Part shown: positions 12,401-22,210 of the stretch, one piece after another
Numbering within the stretch: position 1 is the stretch's first letter
Layout of the letters: every line of letters starts with the position of its first letter
Source: Mesomycoplasma ovipneumoniae
Lineage (GTDB): Bacteria > Bacillota_I > Bacilli_A > Mycoplasmatales > Metamycoplasmataceae
Direction of reading: 5' to 3'
DNA: 64,000 nucleotides
Assembly (NCBI RefSeq): GCF_030012565.1
Contig: NZ_CP124621.1
Location: 124,001 to 188,000 of the forward strand
The notes under the pieces: model-generated
What the model was told of the DNA's origin: nothing
What the model saw: only the letters and a program-made list of their open reading frames with translations
The model's database searches: none
Position numbers and translations under genes: made by a program

Positions 12401-12915
12401 CTCTTACCGCACCTTCTGGTCTTGAGGACTATAAATTAACCTATTATTACAAGGTTTTTGACAAAAATACAGGCGTTGATAAATATCAAACTCCAAAAAT
12501 TGACTTAAATTTATGAGTTAATAAACAAGATACTCAAAGAACTGAAAGAGATGAATTAAATAAAGCTGTTTTAAGTATTCCACCATCATTTTCACTGTTT
12601 TACCTTAAAAAAGATGAATTTGAGAAGCTCGCAAAAGGTCAATCTGATCAAACTACAGACAATAAAAAATTCGAAGAAACTTCAGTATTCAAAGAAATTC
12701 AAACAAAAATTCAAGAAAACAATAAAGATCTCAAACTCTCAGTTGTTTCAATAGATGAAGATAAAATCAGTCCGCAAAGATTTAAAGTTGTGAATTTACA
12801 AATCGAAAAAACTACACCAACAACTGGTTCCGAAGGTTCTGCACCTGCTCAGTCAGTTAAGTCAAGTCTTAGTTTCCAAGTTAGAATTGCACTAGATGAT
12901 ACAGAACAAAAATAA
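9406..12915 (+). CDS. P97-like adhesin paralogue
   Basis: The frame runs from ATG 9406 to TAA 12913-12915 with UGA as Trp, 1169 residues. The N-terminus has a short basic start and one hydrophobic segment (IALTAVGGVAIFATTIGLV) acting as uncleaved or late-cleaved signal. It is followed by the family block ENPRAELESLVSRVQNVAF, closely matched by NPRTQVNQFASRVSNLAF in the 48516 gene. Low-complexity regions rich in G, S, T, Q and A occur near residues 385-470 and 890-930, likely exposed linkers. No AAKPV cilium-binding (R1) or GKKAEGAQNQ (R2) repeat array is present. In this family the proteins sit on the cell surface, bind cilia, glycosaminoglycans and other host molecules, and are processed by proteolysis. 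It is followed after 30 nt by the P102-like gene. Confidence 0.85.
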
Positions 12916-12945
12916 GAAAATTTCTACCATTTTAAAGGAGAAAAA

Positions 12946-15900
12946 ATGTTAAATAAAGAAAATAAGTCAAAAAGTATAAAAACAATAATTTCCACAGGTT
13001 TTTCGATCACCGCAATTCTTACAACAATCGTTGCAGTTCCTATTGGTTTAACAATTTTTGAGAGATCATATAGTTCACAAATTTTTGGAAACGTTGATAA
13101 AAATGAAGTTGTCAGTTTAAAAACTCAGTCTACCTTTAGCGAAGAAGATTTTATTAAAGTCCTTAATGAACTAAAATTACACGACCAGTATAAAAATTTA
13201 TCAGCAAAAACAGCCCTTTCACTGGCTAAAAATCCTTCATATGCATTTAATTTTTTAAATGCATATGACTTTAGTCCAATAACAAAGCACAATTTCCGGG
13301 TAGTTTTAGATATTGAAAAAGCAAGTCCTTCTGGCACTGAAGTAAAAAATGTTGTAGTTTATGCTCATTCAGATCAATTTAAACTTACTTATTCAAAACA
13401 AACTGATCTTAAAGGTTTTGCCCAAAGCGATAAGGCTGATGGTGATTTAGTTGGATTCCAAATTGATCTTGAAAAGTCAAAACTAGAACTTACAGGTACA
13501 AAAAACTCCAATTTAGTAGCCTCAGAAGTTGCTTTCAAACTTGATAATGACTTTCAAGCTTTTTATAAAAGAACACGTTCAAAATCACAAGCTTTTTCTG
13601 ATGCTCTGTTCCAAAATGGACTGGCTTATAATTTAGTTAATACTTTAGGTCTGCCTTCAATTTTGGAAAAAGGTTATGTTTTAGCACCAAAAACAGTTGA
13701 AAACCAAAAAGCTAAACAAGAAAAAATAGTTATGGTTGGCGATTCAGACACCAAAAGAGTTGACAGTCTAATGAAAGTTGAAAACTTAGTTTTCAAAAAT
13801 CTTAACGATAATGCCGGAACTCTTTCAATTGCTTTTGAACTAAAAGATCCAGCTGGTAAACTTATCAAAGAATTTGACTTTCCAATTTTAGGAATTAAAA
13901 AATTAAGCGATGATGTAAAAACTGTTGAGGAAAAAATTCTTTCACAATTTAGCAATTTTGTTCAATTAAAACCACTGGTTCAAATTGCACTTGTCAAAGA
14001 TAATCTAAGTTTGGCCCAAATTGTCTACAAAACTGATAATAACCCCGTTAATCTCGCCACAGTCTTGAGCAAAATTACGCAAAACTCACAACAAAATGGA
14101 CGACAGAGCCAAGTTTCGACCCAACTTTTCCAAGATCCAGGCCAAAATTCACAAGCTAATAATGCCAAAGTTGACATAAACCGCCAAGATTTAAGCGCTT
14201 TTTTCAATTTAAAGTCTGAAAAATTCCAAGTTCCTGGACTTGATGGTTATTATGTTAAAATTAACAGCATTAAATTAGCAGAAAATTTAACCCAAGCGCA
14301 AAAAGATAAACTTGTACAAGAAAATAAAGTTTCTTTTGAGGTTGATTTTCAAATAGAAAAACAACTAAATATTGAAGCTCCTTACCTTGAAAATGAATTT
14401 GTTAAGTCAAATTATCCAAAAGTTCTTGAATCTTCTCTTGCAAGTTTAGGAAAAGGAAATGATTCTAAATTTGTTTTAGTTGACCTTGGTTCTTCAAAAT
14501 CTAATGTTGAAGTTCAACTTGATTATGATGAAAATCAGCGAAAAGTTCTAAATGCTGTTCTAGAACAAAACTCAGAAGTTGACTTTACAAATTTAGACAA
14601 AATTGATCTTGAAGATCCAAAGTTTGAAAACTTTAATCCTCTAGTTAAAACTTTTGAATTCAAAGAAAATCCTAATGGTCCAAAATTAACTTTAGAATAT
14701 GTTAAATCTCTAGTTTCAGAAGTAGTTGAAGATGCTAAAAAACAAAAAACTTTTACTGAAGTAGCTAAAAAACTTTTCATTTTAGATTTAGGAATGGAAC
14801 CTGAAAGTGCCAGCGCTCTCCAAAAATATATAGATAGAAACAAACCAAGATTTGAACCTACTTCTAAAGACACTGGTAGCGAAAAACCAAAAGAAGATGA
14901 GAAAAAAACAGAGGGAGAAGGCGAGAAAAAACCAGAAGAAGGAGCAGGTACAACACCACCAGCAGATTCTCAACCATCAACTGGCGCTCCAGCTCCAACC
15001 CCTCCTGCTCCTGCTCCTGCTCAACCTCCTGCAGCCGCTCCAGCCGCTGGTTCAGCTCCTGCCGCTACTTCAACATCTGGATCCCAAACAACCTCATCAA
15101 CAACAGCATTCCAAGATGATCCAAATACTAAAACTAAAGATGATCAAGACGCTAAAACTAAAACTGAAACAAATGAAGTTTCAACTTTTAAAGGTTTAGG
15201 TGTTGAACTTTGAGCATTTTTACAAAAATCTAATTATTCTGCACTTGGTCAAACTGATTATCAAGCAGAAGTAGTTACAAAATCTGATAGTCAAATTGAT
15301 GTAATTCTTAGTTTTGGTCCAAAAACTGAAACAGAGACAAAAGATTCAAATCCTAAAGCTATTTTCTCAATTACACAATTAGAAAACGATGCTGATTATG
15401 ATGTATTAAGAAGTTATAATCCAACCGTATTTTTTGATTTTCGCCAAAATCAAAAAACAGATGGAAGTGACAAAATTACAAAAATACAACCACTTAACCG
15501 TGGCGATGTAAAAATTGATCTTGAAAATGATAAAGATAATGTTGCTAGTCAAGATGGATTATTAGTAACTAAAGCTGTTGAAATTAGAGAGGTTCCGGCA
15601 AGTCCACAGGAAGCTGCGGCGAATGAACCAACCGCGCCAACTATGCCAGCAACCACAATGCCAGCAAGTACTGAAATGCCAGCGCCAACTGCAGTGGCTG
15701 CAAGTGAAACAGCAGCTACTGTGCCAGCAAGTGAAACAGCGACAGTACCAACAGCTACAACAGAAACAATGACAACTGCAGCTACACCTACTGTTGAACC
15801 TAAAAAACAAGTTCTTGAATCTGGAGTAATATTTTTAGCTTTCCAACCGCATAATATTAGTGATAATAAAAAGCATTATTTAATTGCATCCGAAGATGGT

Positions 15901-16581
15901 AAAGGTATTTTCATTAAAAAAATCAAACTAGATGGTGGCAAAAATGAGAAATTTGCTTTAGGTGTTGATGAAAACCCGGGAGATACTTCCTCTAGCGATG
16001 GTTCAGGTCCCAAAGTTGACTCATTTGTTGCTTTAGTTTCCGGAATTGATGGAGAAGCCGACACTCGACTTCTATTTGATGAGTCTTCTGGTACTAATGG
16101 TACTTCTACCGGTGAAGTAAGAAATAGAGTTGAATTTACACTTGCGCCCGTTCCCCCTGAACCTTTCAGACAAACTAATGTAAATAAAGAAGAATCCGAT
16201 GACTTTGACTTTATTAAAGATGGAGATTTAATGTTCTTAACTTTAATAAAAGATAAGCAAAAATGGACAATTTGACTAACTTCTTCAAAAGCAAAAAATC
16301 CTTATAATCAAAGAATTTCTAGTGTTTTAGACCTAAGTTTAGGAAGTCCTGTTGATCACGCCAAAAGTTTAACTTGAACTCATTTAGGTCCTAGAGTTGA
16401 ATCAACTTCAACTGCAGTTGCAACTAGTGAAACACAAACTCAAACTGCCACAACTGAAACTGCATCTCCAACTCAAATCTTGTTCAAAGGTTTTGCAGTT
16501 TATGACTCACCTACTTTAGCAACCAATGTTGAAACTGTTTCAACCTTAAATAATCTTTTTATTAAAAAATTCATTAAATAA
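12946..16581 (+). CDS. P102-like adhesin paralogue
   Basis: ATG 12946 follows AAAGGAGAAAA and lies 30 nt after the P97-like stop, the usual P97-P102 order. The frame ends at TAA 16579-16581, 1211 residues. There is one N-terminal hydrophobic segment (IISTGFSITAILTTIVAVPIGLTI in shortened form), then a large secreted domain. Residues ~640-740 are a highly charged and Pro/Ala-rich linker, and residues ~885-945 are Thr/Ala/Pro-rich. The C-terminal block SGVIFLAFQPHNISDNKKHYL matches SGAVYLAFSAKGISDGKQHYL of the second P102-like protein. Surface location and host binding are family knowledge; the ligand cannot be read from the sequence. Confidence 0.85.
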
Positions 16582-16606
16582 TTTTTTAATAAAAAACAGA
16601 GAAAAT

Positions 16607-16644
16607 AAAAAGTAAACTTTTAGAGACAAAAGTTTACTTTTTTA
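16607..16644 (+). terminator. Rho-independent terminator after the first P97/P102 operon
   Basis: AAAAAGTAAACTTTT and AAAAGTTTACTTTTTT form a perfect stem around the 6-nt loop AGAGAC, ending in a T-run 26 nt after the P102-like stop. Confidence 0.8.
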
Positions 16645-16701
16645 TATTAATAACAACAGTTTATATTAAAATATAAAATAAATCATTATAATTATTATAT
16701 T

Positions 16702-17037
16702 ATGCAAAAAAACATAAATCCTTTTTATTCTGGAATTAGACTAATAGATCTTCCCCAACCAGTTTTAATTACTCTATCTGTTATTTTCTTTGTTCTTGCG
16801 ATTATTTCAATTTCATTTCACAAATATACAAGAAAAAAAATTCAACAATACAAAGAACTTCAAATGGAAGATTGAAAAAGAGAAAATCCGGGCAAAAAAC
16901 ATTTTACTTACGAGCAGACAAAAATGTTTTTACCCGCTTGGCAAAGAGCAAAATACAATGCCCATATTTTTTTGTCTGTAATTTTTGTTGTTGGCGGTTT
17001 TGTTTTTGCATTTGGCAACACACTAACAACTTTATAA
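16702..17037 (+). CDS. Small two-helix membrane protein, unknown function
   Basis: 111 residues from ATG 16702 to TAA 17035-17037, with UGA-coded Trp at about residue 58. Two hydrophobic segments (residues ~20-35, VLITLSVIFFVLAIISI; and ~91-110, IFLSVIFVVGGFVFAFG) flank a basic middle (YTRKKIQQYKELQ). There is no Shine-Dalgarno; a TATAAT box at 16687-16692 lies only 9 nt before the ATG, suggesting a leaderless transcript. It lies between the adhesin operon and the nrd operon with its own promoter and a following terminator. I do not recognise the family. Confidence 0.65.
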
Positions 17038-17141
17038 GTCTAATTTTGTTGTTTTTGTCTTTAAAATTATTTTTTCTTAGTTTTTTCCAAAAGCTTCAAA
17101 ACAAATAAAAAAATTTTTATCCTTTTCGACCCCCAAATACC

Positions 17142-17180
17142 AAAAAATCCTATAAATTCATAGGGTTTTTTTATTTTTTT
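17142..17180. terminator. Hairpin terminator before the nrd operon
   Basis: AATCCTAT and ATAGGGTT pair around AAATTC and a T-rich tract follows. The same CCTAT/ATAGG stem type recurs at 35757 and 42164. Confidence 0.65.
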
Positions 17181-17206
17181 TCGCAAAAAAAGAAAAAAAA
17201 TATTTT

Positions 17207-17242
17207 AAAAAGAAAATTTTTTGTTAAAAAAATTTTCTTTTT
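17207..17242. promoter_or_regulatory. Perfect 16-bp inverted repeat over the -35 region of the nrd operon
   Basis: Arms AAAAAGAAAATTTTTT (17207-17222) and AAAAAATTTTCTTTTT (17227-17242) are exact complements around GTTA. The right arm covers the -35 position of a promoter whose -10 TATAAT is at 17251-17256, 46 nt before nrdF. The position suits an operator for a repressor; an AT-rich terminator stem is the alternative. Confidence 0.5.
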
Positions 17243-17250
17243 GGTAAAAT

Positions 17251-17256
17251 TATAAT
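17251..17256 (+). promoter_or_regulatory. -10 box of the nrdF-nrdI-nrdE operon
   Basis: TATAAT, with AGAGGTGAAAAA as ribosome-binding site before ATG 17303. Confidence 0.6.
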
Positions 17257-17302
17257 CCATTTAATTTTTTAATTATTTAAAGAGCTATTTAGAGGTGAAA
17301 AA

Positions 17303-18349
17303 ATGAGTCAAGAAAACAACAATTTAAAAATTAAACAAAAAAATGATTACTATAACCTTTCAGTTTCGCCTCTGGAATATGCCTATAATAATTTTTCGGG
17401 AAAAATGCGTTCAGTAAACTGAAATGTCATCAATGATCCTAAAGATTTAGAAGTTTGAACCCGTGTAGTTCAAAATTTCTGAATTCCAGAAAAAATTCCC
17501 CTTTCAAACGATTTAGAATCATGAAGAAGTCTGTCACCAGAATGACAACAACTTGTAACCCGAACTTTTACAGGTCTAACTCTGCTTGATACAATTCAAG
17601 CAACAATTGGTGATGTAGCCCAAATTGGTCATTCTCTGACCGATCACGAGCAAGTTATATATGCTAATTTTGCCTTTATGGTGGGGGTTCATGCTCGTTC
17701 TTATGGTTCGATTTTTTCAACTTTTTGTTCAAGTGAAGAAATCGAAGAGGCACACAATTGAGTAATAAATAATGAAAAATTACAAAAAAGAGCAAGAATT
17801 CTAATCCCTTTTTATGTTGGAAAAGATCCTTTAAAATCAAAAGTTGCTGCCGCACTAATGCCTGGTTTTCTACTTTATGGCGGTTTTTATCTTCCTTTTT
17901 ACCTTTCTTCAAGATCAAAACTGCCAAATACTTCTGATATAATCCGTTTAATTTTACGCGACAAAGTGATCCACAATTATTATTCAGGCTATAAATATCA
18001 AAGAAAGGTTGAAAAATTAAGCCCTGAAAAACAAAAAGAAATGAAAGACTTTGTTTTTGATTTACTTTATAAATTAATCGACTTAGAAAAAGATTACTTA
18101 TATGACTTATATTCTGAAGTTGGAATTGCCGAATCTGCAATAAAATTTAGTCTTTATAATGCTGGCAAATTTTTACAAAATTTAGGATATGACTCACCTT
18201 TTACAAAAGAAGAAACTGAAATTGAACCTGAAGTTTTTAGCCAATTATCGGCTCGGGCAGACGAAAATCATGATTTTTTCTCAGGAAATGGCTCTTCTTA
18301 TGTAATGGCTCTTGCTGAAGAAACTGAAGATGAAGACTGGGAGTTCTAA
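17303..18349 (+). CDS. nrdF: Ribonucleotide reductase small subunit, class Ie (metal-free) type
   Basis: 348 residues forming the radical-generating subunit of the NrdEF ribonucleotide reductase, which makes dNDPs from NDPs in the cytoplasm. The ferritin-like fold motifs are present: LTLLDTIQ (Asp ~96), VHARSYGSIF (His ~130, Tyr ~134) and DKVIHNYYSGYKYQ (His ~224). Three carboxylate ligands of class Ia/Ib enzymes are replaced: the Glu before VHA is Val (~127), the Glu in the next helix is Pro (~187, LMPGFLLYGG), and the Glu of RDExxH is Lys (~221). This Val/Pro/Lys set defines the class Ie enzymes of mycoplasmas, where the tyrosine becomes a DOPA radical with NrdI and oxygen and no metal is bound. 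nrdI follows after 1 nt. Confidence 0.95.
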
Positions 18350-18350
18350 A

Positions 18351-18806
18351 ATGGAAAATAACCAAAAACCCTATGAATTAGGTGATTATTCTAAACCTAA
18401 AGGTGAAATTTTTCTTGTTTATTTCTCTTCAATTTCTAATAATACTCACCGTTTTATTGAAAAACTTGGCTTTAAAAATCAAAGAATTCCAATTGATCTT
18501 GACTCTCAAATTGAAGTCAGTCAAGATTATGTACTTTTTTGCCCTACTTACAGCGGCGGAAAAGGTGACACAAGCGGATCGGTACCAAAACCGGTAATAA
18601 AATTTTTAAATAATGAACAAAACCGTAAATTTTGTAAAGGAGTTATCGCCTCTGGAAACACTAATTTTGGCGATACATACGCTCTTGCTGGCCCGGTTTT
18701 GTCAAAAAAATTGAATGTCCCTTTTTTATATCACTTTGAGCTCTTAGGGACTTCTGATGATGTTATTAATGTTAAGACAATATTAAATAATTTTTGGGAA
18801 AAATAA
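18351..18806 (+). CDS. nrdI: Flavodoxin-like NrdI, activator of NrdF
   Basis: 151 residues. The flavodoxin phosphate loop region reads LVYFSSISNNTHRFIEKLG near residues 22-40, and the flavin-binding loops PTYSGGKGDTSGSVP (~75-90) and ASGNTNFGDTYALAG (~108-122) are typical of NrdI. It supplies the oxidant that activates NrdF; in class Ie it is needed to form the DOPA radical. ATG 18351 is chosen because it lies 1 nt after the nrdF stop, and the stop abuts nrdE without a gap, so the three genes are translationally coupled. Confidence 0.95.
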   Translation: MENNQKPYELGDYSKPKGEIFLVYFSSISNNTHRFIEKLGFKNQRIPIDLDSQIEVSQDYVLFCPTYSGGKGDTSGSVPKPVIKFLNNEQNRKFCKGVIASGNTNFGDTYALAGPVLSKKLNVPFLYHFELLGTSDDVINVKTILNNFWEK

Positions 18807-20969
18807 ATGAAAACACACGACAAAAATCACGTTTTTAGTTCTAGTAGCTCTGAAAGTTATATTAGCCTAAATGCAAAGGCCAAATTATTTTCAAAAAATC
18901 CAGATGCATATAAATTTGATATTTTAGCCGGGCAAAAATATATTAGTGAACATATTGAGCCTCGATTTAAAGTATTTAATTCGTTCAAAGACCGAATTAA
19001 TTTTTTGCTTAGCCAAAATTATTATGACCCTGCAGTCATAAATCAATATTCATTTGAACAACTTGAAGAATTAAACCAAAAAGCTTGAAGTTATAATCAT
19101 TTTTTCCCTTCATTTATGGGTGCTTTTAAATTTTATTCTTCATATGCCCTAAAATCTGATGATAATTTAACATATTTAGAACATTTTCCTGACCGAGCTT
19201 TGTTAAATAGTTTATTTTTGGCTAATGGAAATTTCGAAGATGCCAAAGAAATTCTTGAGCAAATAATGTTAGGTAGATTTCAGCCAGCTACCCCAACTTT
19301 TTTAAATGCAGGAAAACTAAGAAGAGGAGAGTTTGTTTCTTGCTATTTAATTAGAGTTGAAGACAATATGGAATCAATTTCGCGGGCAATCACAACTTCT
19401 TTGCAACTTTCAAAGCGTGGTGGCGGAGTTAGTGTTTTACTGACAAACCTACGTGAATTAGGGGCGCCAATTAAAAACATTGAAAATCAAGCAACAGGTG
19501 TAATTCCTGTCATGAAAATACTTGAAGACTCTTTTTCGTATGCAAACCAACTTGGACAACGTCAAGGTGCTGGCGCTGTTTATTTAAATGTTCACCATCC
19601 TGATATTTTGTCTTTCCTTGATACAAAAAGGGAAAATGCTGATGAAAAAATCAGAATAAAATCGCTGTCTCTGGGCGTTATAATCCCAAATATAACACTA
19701 ACACTGGCCAAAAACAACGAGCAAATGGCACTTTTTTCTGTCTATGATACCGAAAAATTTTATAAAAAACCTTTTAGTGACATTTCAATCAGTCAAGAAT
19801 ACTACAAAATGTTAGATAATCCCAAAATTAAAAAAACCTTTATTTCAGCAAGAAAATTATTTCAAACAATTGCTGAATTACAATTTGAAAGCGGTTATCC
19901 TTATATTTTATTTGAAGACACTGTTAATGATGCAAATGCTCATCCTGATCGGGTTGTAATGTCAAATTTATGTTCAGAAATTACTCAACCTTCAACTCCA
20001 AGTTCTTATTTTCCTGACCTAAGTTTTAAAGAAATTGGCCAGGATATCTGCTGTAATTTAGGTTCACTAAACATTGACAAAGCCATGGAATCAGGTAAAG
20101 ATTTTCAAAAAATGGTTCACTATTCAATTGTTGGCCTTGATAGTGTCTCAAGAAATTCTGATCTTTCAGTTGCCCCTTCAATTCAAAAAGGGAATAATCT
20201 AAACCATGCAATTGGACTTGGAGCTATGAATTTACACGGTTTTTTAGCCAAAAACCAAATAATGTATGACTCAGAAGAAGCCCTTGACTTTACAAATATT
20301 TTCTTTTATTGTCTAGCTTTTTCAGCTTTTAAGTCTTCTTTAGAATTGGCAAAAAAATTTGGGCCTTTTGCTGGTTTTGAAAAAACCACATTTGCCAGCG
20401 GCAAATATTTTGAAAAATATACAAAAGTTGATAAGTCCACTTTTGTACCTAAAACCGCTAGAATTCAGCAACTTTTTGAAGACTATCAAGTTGCAATTCC
20501 ATCTCAAGAAGACTGAATTGAACTGGTAGAGCAAATTAAAATTCACGGAATTGCCAATTCACATTTAATGGCAATTGCTCCAACTGGGTCAATTTCTTAT
20601 CTTAATTCTTGTACCCCTTCGCTTCAGCCAGTTGTTGCCCCTGTTGAAGTTAGAAAAGAAGGAAAACTAGGGCGAATTTATGTTCCTTCATACCAATTAG
20701 GTCCAAAAACATACGACTTTTATCAAAAAGGAGCATATGAACTTGGACCAATTCCAATTATTAACATCGTTGCCGAAGCCCAAAAACACGTGGATCAGTC
20801 AATTTCAATGACATTATTTTTAACTGACAAAGCAACAACTCGCGATTTAAATAAAGCATATATTCATGCCTTTAAAAAAGGTTGCAAGTCAATTTATTAT
20901 GTAAGAATTCGCCAAGATGTCCTTGAAGATTCAGAAAACTATGAATTTTGCGAGTCTTGTTCCATTTAA
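18807..20969 (+). CDS. nrdE: Ribonucleotide reductase large subunit NrdE
   Basis: 720 residues, the catalytic subunit for NDP reduction. It begins directly at the nrdI stop. Visible family motifs include [20 protein letters not shown] (active-site Cys), [29 protein letters not shown] and [22 protein letters not shown] is the later radical-path region, and CESCSI at the C-terminus holds the redox cysteine pair. There is no N-terminal ATP-cone, as usual for NrdE, so no overall activity regulation by dATP is expected. A hairpin terminator follows immediately. Confidence 0.96.
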
Positions 20970-20999
20970 TTTTTCAAAATAAAATATTTTGAAAAATTA
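20967..20999. terminator. Bidirectional terminator between nrdE and the dUTPase gene
   Basis: A perfect stem from AATTTTTCAAAATA and TATTTTGAAAAATT around AAA. It overlaps the nrdE stop and serves the convergent dUTPase gene too. Confidence 0.75.
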
Positions 21000-21003
21000 A
21001 TGT

Positions 21004-21513
21004 TTAATATTGATTTTTAATTCTTTCAAGATTTTTATTGTATTTTTCCAAATAAGCTTGAGTTACTTGATCAATATTTCAGTTCAAAATTTCAATAAAG
21101 CCAAGGAAATATTCAAACAAATTAACAAGAGTTTCTTTTTCCTTTTTATGCAAAAACTCAGTGGCTAAAATAAAGACTTTTTTAAATTGTTCGTTAATAT
21201 CTTTGTTCTTAACAAACTTTGTTTCAAAAACTTGTTGGCTTTGAAAATGAATTCCGGCTGAAACAAGAAAATGAATTGCATCAACAAATTCTTCGATAGT
21301 TTTATCAAAATTAGACTTTTTGTTAATTTTTCAATATTTAAAGCTTTCAATTTCATTCGCAAATTCAGCAATTTCGACTATGGCAGCAATTATTACCTTA
21401 TCTTGCCATTGGTGATCAACCTTTGCAATTAAATCATTACCATAACTATATTCGGCAAAAAGTTTATCTAAAATTTTTTGTTTTTCAAAAATTAGTTTTA
21501 AATCAACAATCAT
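21004..21513 (-). CDS. Dimeric dUTPase (dUTPase_2 family)
   Basis: 169 residues from ATG 21513 to TAA 21004-21006 with UGA-coded Trp. It shows the all-alpha dimeric dUTPase pattern: LKLIFEKQKILDKLF at the N-terminus, the acidic metal-binding helix IVEIAEFANEIESFKYWK (~45-62), and the second acidic helix KTIEEFVDAIHFLVSAGIHF (~70-90). These ExxE and ExxxD carboxylates bind Mg2+ for dUTP hydrolysis to dUMP. It converges on the nrd operon, consistent with a shared role in dNTP supply and uracil exclusion. A related MazG-type pyrophosphatase is the less likely alternative. Confidence 0.85.
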
Positions 21514-21584
21514 ATTACTTCACACAAAAAAAATATATAATTAATAAATGTATAATTATATATTTTTTTGTTTATTTTTCAAAG

Positions 21585-21606
21585 AAAAAAAATTATTTTG
21601 CATTTT
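21585..21606. repeat. Left target-site duplication of element B (about 22 bp)
   Basis: It matches 22189-22210 (AAAATTATT, C or T, TGC, T-rich) with two mismatches and one A-run difference. It ends exactly at the inverted repeat of element B. Confidence 0.65.
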
Positions 21607-22188
21607 CCAGAGTTTCCTGGTTTGGTGGCAAAAATTCACTTTTTAGTGAATATAAATATAAAAAAAATGTCCGTAAATCCAGGTTTTTTTACCTAAAGTC
21701 TTAATTTTTATTATTTTGAAATTAGGCTTTTGCAAAAAAAAAAAAAAAAATGCTTTGCCTAAAATAAAATTATGTTATAATAACTCTCACTAAGAATGAA
21801 TTAATAAATTTTGATATTGAATTAAGGGGGAATTAATTATGTTTTTGCCATAAAACAATCAGAAAATGCGACTTTTCCGTCATATTTTTAAATATGATGC
21901 AATGCCTTAAATTTACCCGTTTAGAAATCTACAAATTTAAGGCTTTTAATTATTGTTCTTTCAAAACTTCATATGTTTTTTTAGGCTCAATGTAAATAAA
22001 AACGAGTTTTCTATTTTCATTGAGTTTAAATAGTAGTTGTATTTTTTTTATGGTTTTTGTTATTTTGTCCATAAAATGATTTTTGCCAGTGTTTTAAAAT
22101 TGTAATTAACTTTTGTCAAAAAAGTTAAAAAAGTGCCCAAAAACAGGACACTTTTTAAGATTATATCATCAAACTGGGAAAGTCGGGA
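21607..22188 (+). mobile_element. MITE-like element, copy B (582 bp)
   Basis: Left end CCAGAGTTTCCTGGTTTGGTGG and right end CATCAAACTGGGAAAGTCGGG are imperfect inverted repeats. Inside, in order: TTCACT/AGTGAA hairpin, A17 (21734-21750), TATAAT (21776-21781), AAGGGGGAAT with a four-codon ORF, a TCATAT/ATATGA stem, the two shared hairpins, and near the right end a terminator-like stem AAAAAAGTGCCC / GGACACTTTTT. It is inserted at the stop codon of the OYE gene and points antisense to it. Confidence 0.75.
21788..22052 (+). ncRNA. Candidate structured RNA of element B
   Basis: From the TATAAT at 21776 to a T7 run near 22050. It has the GCCTTAAATTT...AAATTTAAGGC stem (21904-21942) and CTCAATGTAAATA...TATTTTCATTGAG (21986-22025). 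The transcript is inferred. Confidence 0.5.
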
Positions 22189-22210
22189 AAAAAATTATTC
22201 TGCTTTTTTT
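22189..22210. repeat. Right target-site duplication of element B
   Basis: It overlaps the stop codon and last codons of the OYE gene, so the duplicated target was the 3' end of that gene. Confidence 0.65.
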
